Assembly (NCBI GenBank): GCA_965261325.1
Contig: CBDHCU010000007.1
Coordinates: 372,001-436,000, forward strand
DNA length: 64,000 nt
DNA from: GCA-958296115 sp965261325
GTDB taxonomy: Bacteria > Chloroflexota > Dehalococcoidia > Lucifugimonadales > CAJWER01
Direction of reading: 5' to 3'
The translations under genes were made by a program, and so were the position numbers. Positions 43,332 to 51,548 of this stretch are shown piece by piece. The first letter of the stretch is position 1. Each line of letters starts with the position of its first letter. The notes below the pieces were generated by a model. That model was not told where the DNA came from and made no database searches. It worked only from the letters and a program-made list of their open reading frames with translations.

Positions 43332-44163
43332 TCAGGGGACACTACCCTCGCTTCGTTGCCCTGAGCGAGAACGGATCGGGACCGACTCCCCGCCCTCCGG
43401 CAGGCGCCACCAGCCGTCCTCGCTCTTCTCCATCATGGGCAGGGCTTCGTATCCGGAGAAGTGGAACTCGTGGAAGAAGTCGATGGTCAGCCCCGCCGAG
43501 ATCAGCGCGTTGAGTATGTCCCCCACGCTGTGGCTCCACTCGAAGGTCGACCCGTACTGCTCGTCCGGCCCATCCGTATAGGTGGACCCAGACGGAAACG
43601 ACAACGGGCCCGCGCCGCGCGTGGAGTACGGGTAGAAGGGCCGCAACTCGACCGCGTCCTCCTCGTCGTAGAAGACGCTGCCGAAGGGGTGACCGTCCAC
43701 AATGTACAGGAAGCCGCCCGGCTCCAGAAAGTGAGCGGCCACGTCGGCCCAGCACTCCAAGTCGGGCAGCTAAGTCAGCGCGCCATATGACGTGAACACT
43801 ACGTCGAAACGGCCGTCCAGTACATTCGGCAGGTCGTAGAGATTCGAGACAACGAACTTCGCGTCGATGCCGAGCTCCTCGCTCAGCGAGCGGCCCAACG
43901 ACACCGCCTCCTCCGAGAAGTCGGCGCCCGTGGCCCTCGCCCCGAGCCTTGCCCAGGACATGGTGTCCAGCCCGAAATGGCACTGCAGGTGGAGCAGGCT
44001 CTTGCCCCTGACGTCGCCCACTTCCTCGATCTCAAGGGAGCGGAGCGAGGACGCGCCCGCCCTGAAGCCGTCTACGTCGTAGAAGCGCGAACCGAAGTGT
44101 CGGCGTCCGTGCGTCCCAGCTCCGCCGGTTCGCCTCCATGTACCGGTCGCCGTCGTCGGGCAT
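43332..44163 (-). pseudogene. Broken class I SAM-dependent methyltransferase
   Basis: Read from an ATG at 44163: YMEANRRSWDAR, then after a frameshift near 44105, HFGSRFYDVDGF, then LLHLQCHFGLDTMSWARLGA (SAM-binding region), then GRFDVVFTSYGAL. A TAG at 43770-43772 interrupts where the family has Trp (ALT-stop-LPDLECW). The rest, FLEPGGFLYIVDGHPFG to the end, is intact. Full length would be about 275 residues. Two lesions make this a pseudogene or an error-affected sequence. Confidence 0.85.
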
Positions 44164-44189
44164 AGGCTTATCCACCGGAATGGTACAGG

Positions 44190-44618
44190 CTAGGCCGCTC
44201 TGTCCTCGACCACCAGGCTGCGCCCGACCGCCCGCAGCGCCTTCTCCACCTGTGTCAGGTGCGAGCCGTAGTCGGGGTTCAGCACCTTGCGGACTGCATC
44301 CTCGCTCAAGCCCACGCGACCAGCGAGCTCGTCCGCAGTGATCCCCTGCTTTCGCATGGCGGTGTAGAGGGCCAGCTTGGCCGCGACGAGGGGCGGGATG
44401 GCGACCATCACCTGCCCCTCCGCGGGGGCGCCCGGAACGGGAATGTCCTCGTCGTTGTCAACGTATGCACAAAGCGCTACGACGAGCGCATCTTCCGCCA
44501 TCTCAAGCGCCTCGGCCCTGTCGTCGCCACAGGTATGCGCCCCAATGACCCCCGGGAAAGACACGAAGAATCCGCCCTCTGGCTCAGGGATGAGGCTGCA
44601 TGGATATGCGTACTGCAT
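44190..44618 (-). CDS. hicB: HicB-type antitoxin with XRE DNA-binding domain
   Basis: A 142-residue antitoxin. The N-terminal half is the HicB fold: PCSLIPEPEGGFFVSFPGV, then CGDDRAEALEMAEDALVVAL. The C-terminal half is an HTH: KQGITADELAGRVGLSEDAV. It would inhibit HicA and repress the operon. It follows the damaged hicA by 14 nt. Compare the window's first gene, a shorter HicB without a DNA-binding domain, which belongs to a different pair. Confidence 0.85.
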   Translation of the reverse strand: MQYAYPCSLIPEPEGGFFVSFPGVIGAHTCGDDRAEALEMAEDALVVALCAYVDNDEDIPVPGAPAEGQVMVAIPPLVAAKLALYTAMRKQGITADELAGRVGLSEDAVRKVLNPDYGSHLTQVEKALRAVGRSLVVEDRAA

Positions 44619-44631
44619 GGTTCAGAAGTCC

Positions 44632-44828
44632 TCACTTGTCGATGCTGAGGTCCTTCAGCATGTCAGCAAAAAGACCGGGGCCGATCTCTTTTCTCGGTAC
44701 GATCGTACGGCGACGGCCGACATACAGCGTACCATGACTGCCTTACCGTGACTTGGATCGAAGTAGCACTCCAGGTCAGCCTTCCTCGCATAGCGCTTGG
44801 CGCGCCTGATGAATTCTCGTCCGTTCAC
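44632..44828 (-). pseudogene. hicA: hicA toxin with frameshift
   Basis: GTG start at 44828 gives NGREFIRRAKRYARKADLE; after a one-base loss near 44742 the protein continues GSHGTLYVGRRRTIVPRKE and LFADMLKDLSIDK. GSHGT holds the catalytic His, and the order is that of HicA. The frameshift removes the His from the original frame, so the toxin is probably inactive. Too short and split to appear as a normal gene. Confidence 0.75.
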
Positions 44829-44864
44829 AGCGTTATCGCACCAGAGACCCCGGACGTCAAGCGG

Positions 44865-46031
44865 CTATCCCTTCGGCTCCGCGAACGTGAGTATCCGCGC
44901 GGGGTTCGTCACCATCATCTTCTCAATGCTGGACTCCGCGACTCCCTTATTCCGCAGGTGAGGGATGAAGTGCTCGAGGATGTACGAGTACCCGAACCCG
45001 CCGTACTTCTTCAGGTGCGTCTTCCAGCACACGTCGTGTGACAGGACGACCTTGTCCTCGTATCCGGCCTCGATGAGCCGGGGAACGGCCTCCGCGTCGC
45101 GGGCGGTCACGCTTGGGCCTATGCCCTCCCCGGGCCCAAGCACGTCGATTCGCCTTACGACATCGACGCGTCCGATCAGATCGAGCTGGACGTACGGTCC
45201 ACGCTCCAGCAGCTCGATCATCAGCCCCATATCGTCGACGATCTCGTCGGAGTGGCCCAGGATGACGCGCCCCAGGTCGACGCCCTCCTCTTCGAGGATG
45301 TCGAGGGTCTGGTGACGCTCGGAGCCGACGCCGCCCCTGTGAAGTGAGATCGGCGCGCCCGTTATCAGGGATGCCTTGCCGGCGGCGCGGATGCTCTTCT
45401 CCTCGTTGGCCGTGATGGGGCCGCCGTTTACGCCTATCTCCCCGATGATCCCCGACCTGATGCCTGTGCCGCCCACGCCCGTGGTCACGTCGCTGACGAT
45501 GATCTCCATCAGATCCTCGACCGAGCGCTGGTCCATGTCCACCGGATGGTAGACCCGCTGGTAGTAGCCGGTGCCCATCACGATGTTGAGACCCGTCGTC
45601 TCGGACACGCGGAGCAGGGCCTTCGGGTCTCGCTTCAATCCGATGCTCGTTACGTCGACTATCGTGCCGCCGCCCCTGTCCCTGAACTCCATGACCTCGG
45701 CGACGGCGACCGCCTCATCGGCCAGGATGTAGTTGTCCGCAATGGGCTCCACGTTCCTGGCCGCATGGAGGTTGTCCAGGTCCAGCTTCGCCTCCCACAT
45801 TGCAAGCTCAGTCGCGGGGAAGTCGTCGCTGGTGAGGAGCGGCTCCGAGCACCCGGGCAGGTCGACGCTCAGGACGTGTGGCATGTGGGTCTTCCTCAGG
45901 TCCAGGAAAAGGTGCTCGTGCATCAGGGTCGTACCGAGACTTCCGGGGTCCACCGGACCCCGTACTGTCAGGACCTTGCCGGATAGTGGTGAATTGTGAA
46001 CGGCGAGTTGTGATGGATGAGTGGAAGTCAT
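44865..46031 (-). CDS. Phosphotriesterase-family metal-dependent hydrolase
   Basis: A 388-residue amidohydrolase-superfamily protein. It has LMHEHLFLDLR with the first metal-binding HxH (about residue 38), GTIVDVTSIGLKRDP, a later ISLHRGG, VILGHSDE (His ligand) and VVLSHDVCWK with a further Asp. These fit the binuclear metal site of phosphotriesterase-like lactonases. The substrate is unknown. ATG at 46031 is divergent from the usp gene. Confidence 0.85.
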   Translation of the reverse strand: MTSTHPSQLAVHNSPLSGKVLTVRGPVDPGSLGTTLMHEHLFLDLRKTHMPHVLSVDLPGCSEPLLTSDDFPATELAMWEAKLDLDNLHAARNVEPIADNYILADEAVAVAEVMEFRDRGGGTIVDVTSIGLKRDPKALLRVSETTGLNIVMGTGYYQRVYHPVDMDQRSVEDLMEIIVSDVTTGVGGTGIRSGIIGEIGVNGGPITANEEKSIRAAGKASLITGAPISLHRGGVGSERHQTLDILEEEGVDLGRVILGHSDEIVDDMGLMIELLERGPYVQLDLIGRVDVVRRIDVLGPGEGIGPSVTARDAEAVPRLIEAGYEDKVVLSHDVCWKTHLKKYGGFGYSYILEHFIPHLRNKGVAESSIEKMMVTNPARILTFAEPKG

Positions 46032-46048
46032 GGCTGAATTATAGGCGC

Positions 46049-46054
46049 TATAAT
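46049..46054 (+). promoter_or_regulatory. -10 box upstream of usp
   Basis: A perfect TATAAT lies 36 nt before the usp ATG in the divergent intergenic region. No good -35 box is found at 17 bp. Confidence 0.4.
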
Positions 46055-46089
46055 GGTCTCACGCAGCGAGCATCCGCTAGGAGGCTACC

Positions 46090-46617
46090 ATGTTCAAGAA
46101 GATACTGGTTCCGTTGGACAACACGGAAGTGTCCCTGGGCATCATCCCGATCGTCACCGACCTTGCGCTGAGCACGGAGACGAAGGTGGTGCTGCTGACG
46201 GTACTGGGCGTCGATACTCCGGGCGACGTACCGACCGCCGTTCGTCAGGGCACGGGAGGTACGGCCGAGGCAGGGCGCTACGGGACCGTCCCGGCCGCCA
46301 CCGCGATTGAGCCGGCAGTGGAGGGCGGCCCATACCGCGCCCAGCTCGACGAGAAGGCTGCGGACGACGCCGACCAGCGCCTGCGGGGGGTTGTTCGCCA
46401 GCTCGGCGACGCGGGAGTGGAGGCCTCCACGGCTGTCACATTCGGCACCCCGGCCGAGGCGATACTCAAGACGGCCCGCGAGCACGGCTGCGATCTGATC
46501 GCCATGTCCACGCACGCCCGCAGCGGACTCGGGCGCCTCCTCATGGGAAGCGTGACCGCAGAGGTGATTCGCGGGTCCAACGTGCCTGTCCTCACCATCA
46601 AGCCCGAGAAAAGCTAG
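46090..46617 (+). CDS. Universal stress protein
   Basis: A 175-residue UspA-fold protein. It begins MFKKILVPLDNTEVSLGIIP and ends with the nucleotide-binding pattern STHARSGLGRLLMGSVTAEV followed by VPVLTIKP, i.e. G-2x-G-9x-G-(S/T). Such proteins bind ATP and act in stress responses. GCTAGGAGG gives a good ribosome site. The insert of about 35 residues in the middle is longer than usual. Confidence 0.9.
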   Translation: MFKKILVPLDNTEVSLGIIPIVTDLALSTETKVVLLTVLGVDTPGDVPTAVRQGTGGTAEAGRYGTVPAATAIEPAVEGGPYRAQLDEKAADDADQRLRGVVRQLGDAGVEASTAVTFGTPAEAILKTAREHGCDLIAMSTHARSGLGRLLMGSVTAEVIRGSNVPVLTIKPEKS

Positions 46618-46684
46618 GCTGGACCTCGAGTCCGTCCCGGGCCGCCTAGTCCTCACCACAGAGGGCACGGCGAGCAGGAAGTAA

Positions 46685-46784
46685 TACCAATTCATTTTGA
46701 GCGCGCCGTAAAGCCGTCATTCCCGCGAAGGCGGGAACCCACTCCCTGGCCGCACATATACGGCGGCATCACGGTGACTTGGTA
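46685..46784. repeat. MITE family A, short copy
   Basis: 100 bp bounded by TACCAA and TTGGTA, flanked by TAA on both sides (46682-46684 and 46785-46787). The centre is the palindrome CCCGCGAAGGCGGG. Confidence 0.85.
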
Positions 46785-46822
46785 TAACCACTCCCGGCAG
46801 GATAGAGTAGCAGAGTGTGGGA

Positions 46823-48400
46823 CTACTGGCCTGCCGCGAGGTTGGCGAACACAGTGCGCCATTCATCATCGCTGCCTGCGCCCTTGCCGCCACGGTAGAC
46901 GATGATGCCGTTGCCGTCTATCGCCATCTTCGAAGACTGGCTCCTGACGTTGAAGGTGGTGATGACCTTGCCGACAGGGACGGCTGCCTGATAGACAAAC
47001 TCGTTCCTGATCCTATAGGCCTCGAGCTCATCAAGGGTCTCGGTAGCATCGTATCCCACGCCGTAGAAATCCACCTTGCCCTCGAACTCTGGGTAGATGC
47101 TGGCCAGGCGCCGTAACTCGGCGCGGCAGACCGGTCACCATCCCGCAAGGAAGTATACGAAGGCCGGTCTCCCCTCCATCCTCAGTTCAGTCGACGTGAT
47201 CTCAGTCCCGTCCACGAGCCTGAGCGCGAACTCCGATGCAAGATTGCCCACCCCGATCCCCACATCCGCCTGTGGCGCAGGCGTTGCGGTCGGCTCGGGC
47301 GTCGGCGTGTCGGTGGGACGCGGCGTAGGCGTAGCTGTCGGCGCAGGCGTCGGCGTATCGGTAGGACGCGGCGTAGGCGTTGCGGTCGGCTCGGGTGTCG
47401 GCGTGTCGGTGGGACGCGGCGTAGGCGTAGCTGTCGGCGCAGGCGTAGGGGTGTCGGTGGGTTGCGGAGTGGGCGTGGCGGTCGGAGCAAGCAAGGGCGT
47501 GGCGGTCGGCTGTGGGACCGGCGTCGCCGTCGAATCTGGCACAGGTGTGTTCGTCGGCTGTGGCACAGGCGTTGAGGTTGGAGCGGGCACAGGCGTGGCG
47601 GTCGGCTGCGTGACAGGCGTTGACGTAGGCTGTGGAGCCGCGGGGGGCGTAGCCGTGGGCGCAGTGGCCGCGACCTGTGCGGGCTGCGTGGGTGCGGCCG
47701 CTGGGGCGGCAGCGGACACTGGGGCCGTCCGGGTGTCGGCCAGTTCGCTAAACACGCGGGCCCACTCGTCCACGTCTCCGCTGCCAAACCCGGCGCGGTA
47801 CGCGATAACGCCGTCGCCGGCGATGCCAATCTTGGTCGACTGCTTGAGGACGCGCAGGTCGGAGATGGCTCTGCCCACCGGGTAGACGATTTCGGAGGCG
47901 TATCCCTCACGCGCCTTCAGGTCCTCCAGCTCGTCGGGCGTCTCCGACGGGTCGATGCCGACCCCGTAGAACTCGACCCTGTCCGCAAACTCGGGGTAGA
48001 TGCTGCTCAGGCGCCGTAACTCGGCGCGGCAGGTCGGTCACCACCCCGTGAGGAAGAAGAGGAATACGGGCCGCCCCTCCTCCCTAAGCTGCATGGAAGT
48101 GAGCTCGCTCCCATCCAAGAACCTCAGCGTGAAGTCGGGAGCCAGGTTGCCGACGGCGTTTCCCACCTCCGGGGTGGAGTCGTCGACTTGCGGTGCCGGA
48201 GCCTCAGTCGGCGGAACAGGAGTAGGAGGCGCTGTGGCGGGAGTCTGTTGTGCTGTCGACTGCGTGACAGCCGTATCGGTTGGAGCCGGGGCAGCCGTTG
48301 GCTCGGCAGGCTCGGAGCCGCACGCGGCCCCAAGGATGAGAAGCGACAGGACTGCCAGCAGGACAGCCGGCGCAGCTATGCGGTTCGAGGTCACATCCAT
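46823..48400 (-). CDS. Tandem thioredoxin-fold lipoprotein with two putative selenocysteines
   Basis: A single frame of 525 residues if two TGA codons are read through. Signal peptide with lipobox (LGAAC, Cys27). Domain 1 (about 80-225) and domain 2 (about 380-525) are TlpA-like thioredoxin folds joined by a Pro/Thr linker. The active sites read TGW-TGA-PTCRAEL (codon 121, 48038-48040) and AGW-TGA-PVCRAEL (codon 422, 47135-47137), where Cys is expected before PxC. The frame is clean on both sides of each TGA, and both are followed by the same hairpin at +10 nt. I infer Sec insertion, giving UxxC redox motifs outside the membrane. The alternative is a duplicated stop codon, which would leave most of the coding sequence unused. 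Confidence 0.8.
47108..47137 (-). promoter_or_regulatory. SECIS-like hairpin for second TGA
   Basis: On the minus strand TGA (47137-47135) is followed by 10 nt and then GCGCCG-AGTTA-CGGCGC (47124-47108). The 6-bp stem and the G in the second loop position, 18 nt after the TGA, fit the general bacterial SECIS shape. Confidence 0.65.
48011..48040 (-). promoter_or_regulatory. SECIS-like hairpin for first TGA
   Basis: TGA (48040-48038), 10 nt, then the identical GCGCCG-AGTTA-CGGCGC hairpin (48027-48011). Some neighbouring bases differ from the second copy (CCGACC versus CCGGTC after the TGA). Confidence 0.65.
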
Positions 48401-48415
48401 GCCTCCGAAAGATTA

Positions 48416-48539
48416 TACCAATTCATTTTGAGCGCGCCGTAAAGCCGTCATTCCCGCGAAGAGCCTGCCCCGTACTCGATACGGGGCGGGAACCCACTCC
48501 CTGGCCGCACATATACGGCGGCATCACGGTGACTTGGTA
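48416..48539. repeat. MITE family A, long copy
   Basis: 124 bp bounded by TACCAA and TTGGTA, flanked by TTA (48413-48415 and 48540-48542). It differs from the 46685 copy by a 24-bp longer central hairpin. It lies directly upstream of the selenoprotein-like gene. The rest of the gap (48543-48760) holds AT-rich promoter-like sequence, including TATGAT/GATAAT near 48705. Confidence 0.85.
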
Positions 48540-48760
48540 TTACATGGTGAAAGCCGGAACGTCCAGTATATGTTAGATGCAGTCAGAGGCCCCACGGATT
48601 TGCTGCGGCAGGGCGACCAACGCACCGACGAGACCCCTCCAGCAACAGCGATACTCCGTCAAACAGTAGTTTAAAAGTGCTAGACTGGATTAGACTCCCT
48701 ATCTATGATAATTAAAGGGTCACCTCACCGCCCCTGACGGTGGAGTATCGGAGGGGTATC

Positions 48761-49993
48761 TTGATAAGACGACTTCGGGTGCTGTTCCTGGTAGTGCTTG
48801 CCGCATCGACGGTGGCGCTTCTATTTGGCTACGAAGGAAGTGTCCTGGCCCAGGCGCCGCCGCCCATACCTCACTTCTTCAAGGGAACGGTGCGTGTTGG
48901 CGTTGGCGGGCAGGTCCCACCCGACGGGCATACACTCATAGCCAGGATCGACACACGCTACGAGTCTGAGCCCGTACAAATTGTGGGAGGGCAGTTCCAG
49001 GGCCTCGGAGTGGGCCCGCAGGACCCAAACACTGTGGGCGCAAGGATAACGTTCTACTTGGATGGAATAGTCCAGGCGGACCAGACGGCGACGTACCGGC
49101 CTGGCTTCCGCAGCGGGGCGGAACTGGATGAGTTGATCGCCCTTACCTTCCCCATGCTGCCAGAGCCTACGCCCACGCCTACGCCCGAGCCGACGGCGAC
49201 GCCCACGATCACGCCCACGCCCGTGTCCGCATTCCCAGCGGTCTACTCAGGCCCATTAGTCATCGCAGGGGGGACCGTACCCGAGAATGCGTCCCTCACC
49301 GCGCAACTCGGCGCTTACGAGTCGCTTCCTGCGGTAATCTCGGGCAACAGCTACCTCAACCTCGTGGTAGCGCCCAACGATCACACTCTGCTGGGCAAGC
49401 CGATCACCTTCCTGCTAAACGGCCACCCGGCTGAAGGGACGGACAACTACACGAGCGGCAAGATCGATCAGAGCTTCCCGTTGGTATTCGTGGGCCTGCC
49501 TCAGCCAACCAGCACGCCCACGCCCACGCCGACCAGCACGCCCACGCCCGTGCCGACCAGCACACCCACGCCGGTGCCGCCTACCAACACGCCGGTGCCG
49601 ACCAGCACGCCTACACCCGTGCCGCCTACCAGCACGCCTACACCCGTGCCGCCTACCAACACGCCGACGCCCGTGCCGCCTACCAACACGCCGGTGCCGA
49701 CCAGCACACCCACACCGGTGCCGCCTACCAACACGCCGACGCCTGTGCCCCCCACCGCGACCCCGACGCCACCGCCTGTGCCGACCGTGGCCCCGCCACC
49801 TCCACCCACACCAGCGCCGACCGTGGCTCCGCCGCCAACGCCCAGGCCGGTAGTAATCGCACCTACACCGGCCCCGCCATCGGAAGGCGGGAACACCGGG
49901 ATTATCGTCATAGGCGCCATCGTATTGATAGCCCTGCTCGCGGCCGTAGCAGGAGCGGCCTACATGATAGGCACGAGGCGCACTAGCTACTAA
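48761..49993 (+). CDS. Pro/Thr-rich surface protein with C-terminal membrane anchor
   Basis: A 410-residue protein with an N-terminal signal (RVLFLVVLAASTVALLFGYE), two beta-domain repeats of about 85 residues (the second with AVYSGPLVIAGGTVPENASL and SGNSYLNLVVAPNDH), a TPTPVPPTNTP-type linker of about 110 residues, and a C-terminal helix (IIVIGAIVLIALLAAVAGAA) ending in basic residues. It probably sits in the cell envelope with the beta domains outside. TTG at 48761 follows GGAGGGG; a GTG at 48740 is possible but lacks a ribosome site. Paralogue of the next gene. Confidence 0.8.
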   Translation: MIRRLRVLFLVVLAASTVALLFGYEGSVLAQAPPPIPHFFKGTVRVGVGGQVPPDGHTLIARIDTRYESEPVQIVGGQFQGLGVGPQDPNTVGARITFYLDGIVQADQTATYRPGFRSGAELDELIALTFPMLPEPTPTPTPEPTATPTITPTPVSAFPAVYSGPLVIAGGTVPENASLTAQLGAYESLPAVISGNSYLNLVVAPNDHTLLGKPITFLLNGHPAEGTDNYTSGKIDQSFPLVFVGLPQPTSTPTPTPTSTPTPVPTSTPTPVPPTNTPVPTSTPTPVPPTSTPTPVPPTNTPTPVPPTNTPVPTSTPTPVPPTNTPTPVPPTATPTPPPVPTVAPPPPPTPAPTVAPPPTPRPVVIAPTPAPPSEGGNTGIIVIGAIVLIALLAAVAGAAYMIGTRRTSY

Positions 49994-50027
49994 GCCCAAC
50001 GACATGAAATGAGGCTTACCGACAACC

Positions 50028-50052
50028 GGGAGGGTGGGCGTCCCACCCTCCC
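50028..50052. other. Perfect 11-bp hairpin between surface-protein genes
   Basis: GGGAGGGTGGG-CGT-CCCACCCTCCC. No T-run follows. It may slow or process the transcript between the two paralogous genes. Confidence 0.5.
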
Positions 50053-50074
50053 GACACAGGCTGGAGGCCCTCGG

Positions 50075-51370
50075 ATGAGGGTATGGGTAGCGATAGCTTC
50101 GGCAGTCGTGCTCGCCCTTACGTTCGCCGCCCTCCAGGCGGCGCCGTCGCTGGCGCACGACCCGACGCCCACTCCAGAGCCTCCGCTTCCGGACGGGGTT
50201 CCTCCGATCCCCATCGTCTACTCCGGGACCGTCCTCGTCGCCGGCAGCACGCCGCCTGACGGACTGACGCTGATGGCGCGTATCGGAGACTACGAAGCAG
50301 AGCCCGCACCAATAGTGGGCGGCCAGTTCAGAGGGCTGACCATCAGTGTGGACGACTCGGACCTGCTCGGCAGCCTTGTCACCTTCTACCTGAACGGTGA
50401 AGTCCCCTCGAACCAGGCCGTCAAGCTCGTTTCCCTGGGCGTGGAGTCCCTGCATCTGACGTTCCCCCGCTTTCCTACGCCCCCGCCTTCTCCGACCCCG
50501 ACGCCTACGTTGGTGCCGACGAGTACCCCAACCCCTAGATCGGCCCTGCCGGCCGTCTACTCCGGGCCTATAGTGATACTCGGGGGAACCGTATCCCCAG
50601 ATGCGAAGCTCGTCGCCCGCGTTGGGGGCTATGTCTCCATTCCAGCGGTGATACTCGAAAACAGCTATCTGAACCTGGTCATCGCACCGAACGACGTGGA
50701 CCTGCTGGGCGAGGAAGTGACGTTCCTGCTCGACGGCATCGAGGCTTCTACGACGGACACCTACGAGAGCGGCAAGATCACCCAGAACCACACACTCGTG
50801 TTCGTTGGACTGCCGACGCCCACACCAACGCCCACGAACACGCCTACCCCTGCGCCCACAAGCACGCCCACGCCCGTGCCCACAAGCACACCTACGCCGG
50901 CGCCAACCAACACGCCCACGCCGAGGCCGACCAGCACGCCCACGCCCGTGCCCACTAGCACGCCCACGCCGGCGCCAACCAACACGCCCACGCCGGCGCC
51001 AACCAACACGCCCACGCCGGCGCCGACCAGCACGCCCACGCCAGTGCCCACCAGCACGCCCACCTCAGTTCCAACCATCGCGCCCACGCCGGTACCAACC
51101 AGCACGCCCACGCCGGTACCAACCAACAACACGCCCACGCCGGTACCAACCAACAACACGCCCACGCCCGAGCCGACGCACCTTCCCGTACCAACAGTCT
51201 CGCCTCCGACGCCAGTCCCGACGGCGACATCGGCCAGGCCAGGCGACGAATCGGGGAGCATCATCTTCGCGGTCGCAGTTGGGGTCGTAGCTTTTGCCGC
51301 ACTCGGCGGGATCATCTACTACGTGGTTGCGGGCCGCCGGCCCAGAAGCCTGCGGAGCCCCCCGGAATAG
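50075..51370 (+). CDS. Pro/Thr-rich surface protein, paralogue of the previous gene
   Basis: A 431-residue protein with signal peptide (VWVAIASAVVLALTFAALQA), the same two beta domains (YSGTVLVAGSTPPDGLTLMA and AVYSGPIVILGGTVSPDAKL), a longer Pro/Thr linker, and a C-terminal anchor (IIFAVAVGVVAFAALGGIIY) with RRPR after it. ATG at 50075 follows GGAGG. The pair arose by duplication. The repeat unit NTPTPAPT is nearly identical at DNA level in several copies, so the linker length may vary between strains. Confidence 0.8.
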   Translation: MRVWVAIASAVVLALTFAALQAAPSLAHDPTPTPEPPLPDGVPPIPIVYSGTVLVAGSTPPDGLTLMARIGDYEAEPAPIVGGQFRGLTISVDDSDLLGSLVTFYLNGEVPSNQAVKLVSLGVESLHLTFPRFPTPPPSPTPTPTLVPTSTPTPRSALPAVYSGPIVILGGTVSPDAKLVARVGGYVSIPAVILENSYLNLVIAPNDVDLLGEEVTFLLDGIEASTTDTYESGKITQNHTLVFVGLPTPTPTPTNTPTPAPTSTPTPVPTSTPTPAPTNTPTPRPTSTPTPVPTSTPTPAPTNTPTPAPTNTPTPAPTSTPTPVPTSTPTSVPTIAPTPVPTSTPTPVPTNNTPTPVPTNNTPTPEPTHLPVPTVSPPTPVPTATSARPGDESGSIIFAVAVGVVAFAALGGIIYYVVAGRRPRSLRSPPE

Positions 51371-51373
51371 CGC

Positions 51374-51509
51374 CCCAATAGCCGGGGCCTTTCCAAAGTC
51401 CGTTCGTGGTGAGCCTGTCGAACCACAATTGGGGCCTTCGACAAGCTCAGGCCGAACGGCAAGGTACGACCCTATCTCAACAATGGAAAGGCCCTGCCCA
51501 ATAGCCGGG
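51374..51509. repeat. 110-bp palindromic element with 13-bp flanking repeats
   Basis: GGGCCTTTCCA (51385) and TGGAAAGGCCC (51484) are terminal inverted repeats. The direct repeats CCCAATAGCCGGG flank it at 51374-51386 and 51497-51509. Inside are the oppositely oriented GAGCCTGTCGAACC and CTTCGACAAGCTCAGG, a common bacterial repeat type. Confidence 0.7.
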
Positions 51510-51536
51510 TCACCCCGACGCCCGTCCGGTCTGGGC

Positions 51537-51542
51537 TATAAT
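51537..51542 (+). promoter_or_regulatory. -10 box directly before tlpA-like gene
   Basis: TATAAT ends 6 nt before the ATG at 51549. If used, transcription would start at or next to the ATG, giving a leaderless mRNA. No ribosome site is present upstream of this ATG. Confidence 0.5.
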
Positions 51543-51548
51543 GTCCCC

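Noticed and set aside
43770..43772. TAG in the methyltransferase as pyrrolysine
   Set aside because: The position is normally Trp, the gene has another frameshift, and no pyl genes are seen.
46823..48400. TGA reassigned to another amino acid in the whole genome
   Set aside because: Other intact genes in the window, such as hsdR, end with TGA at family-normal positions.
49501..51315. Minus-strand Gly/Val-rich frames opposite the surface-protein linkers
   Set aside because: They are antisense readings of the ACGCCCAC-type Pro/Thr repeats.
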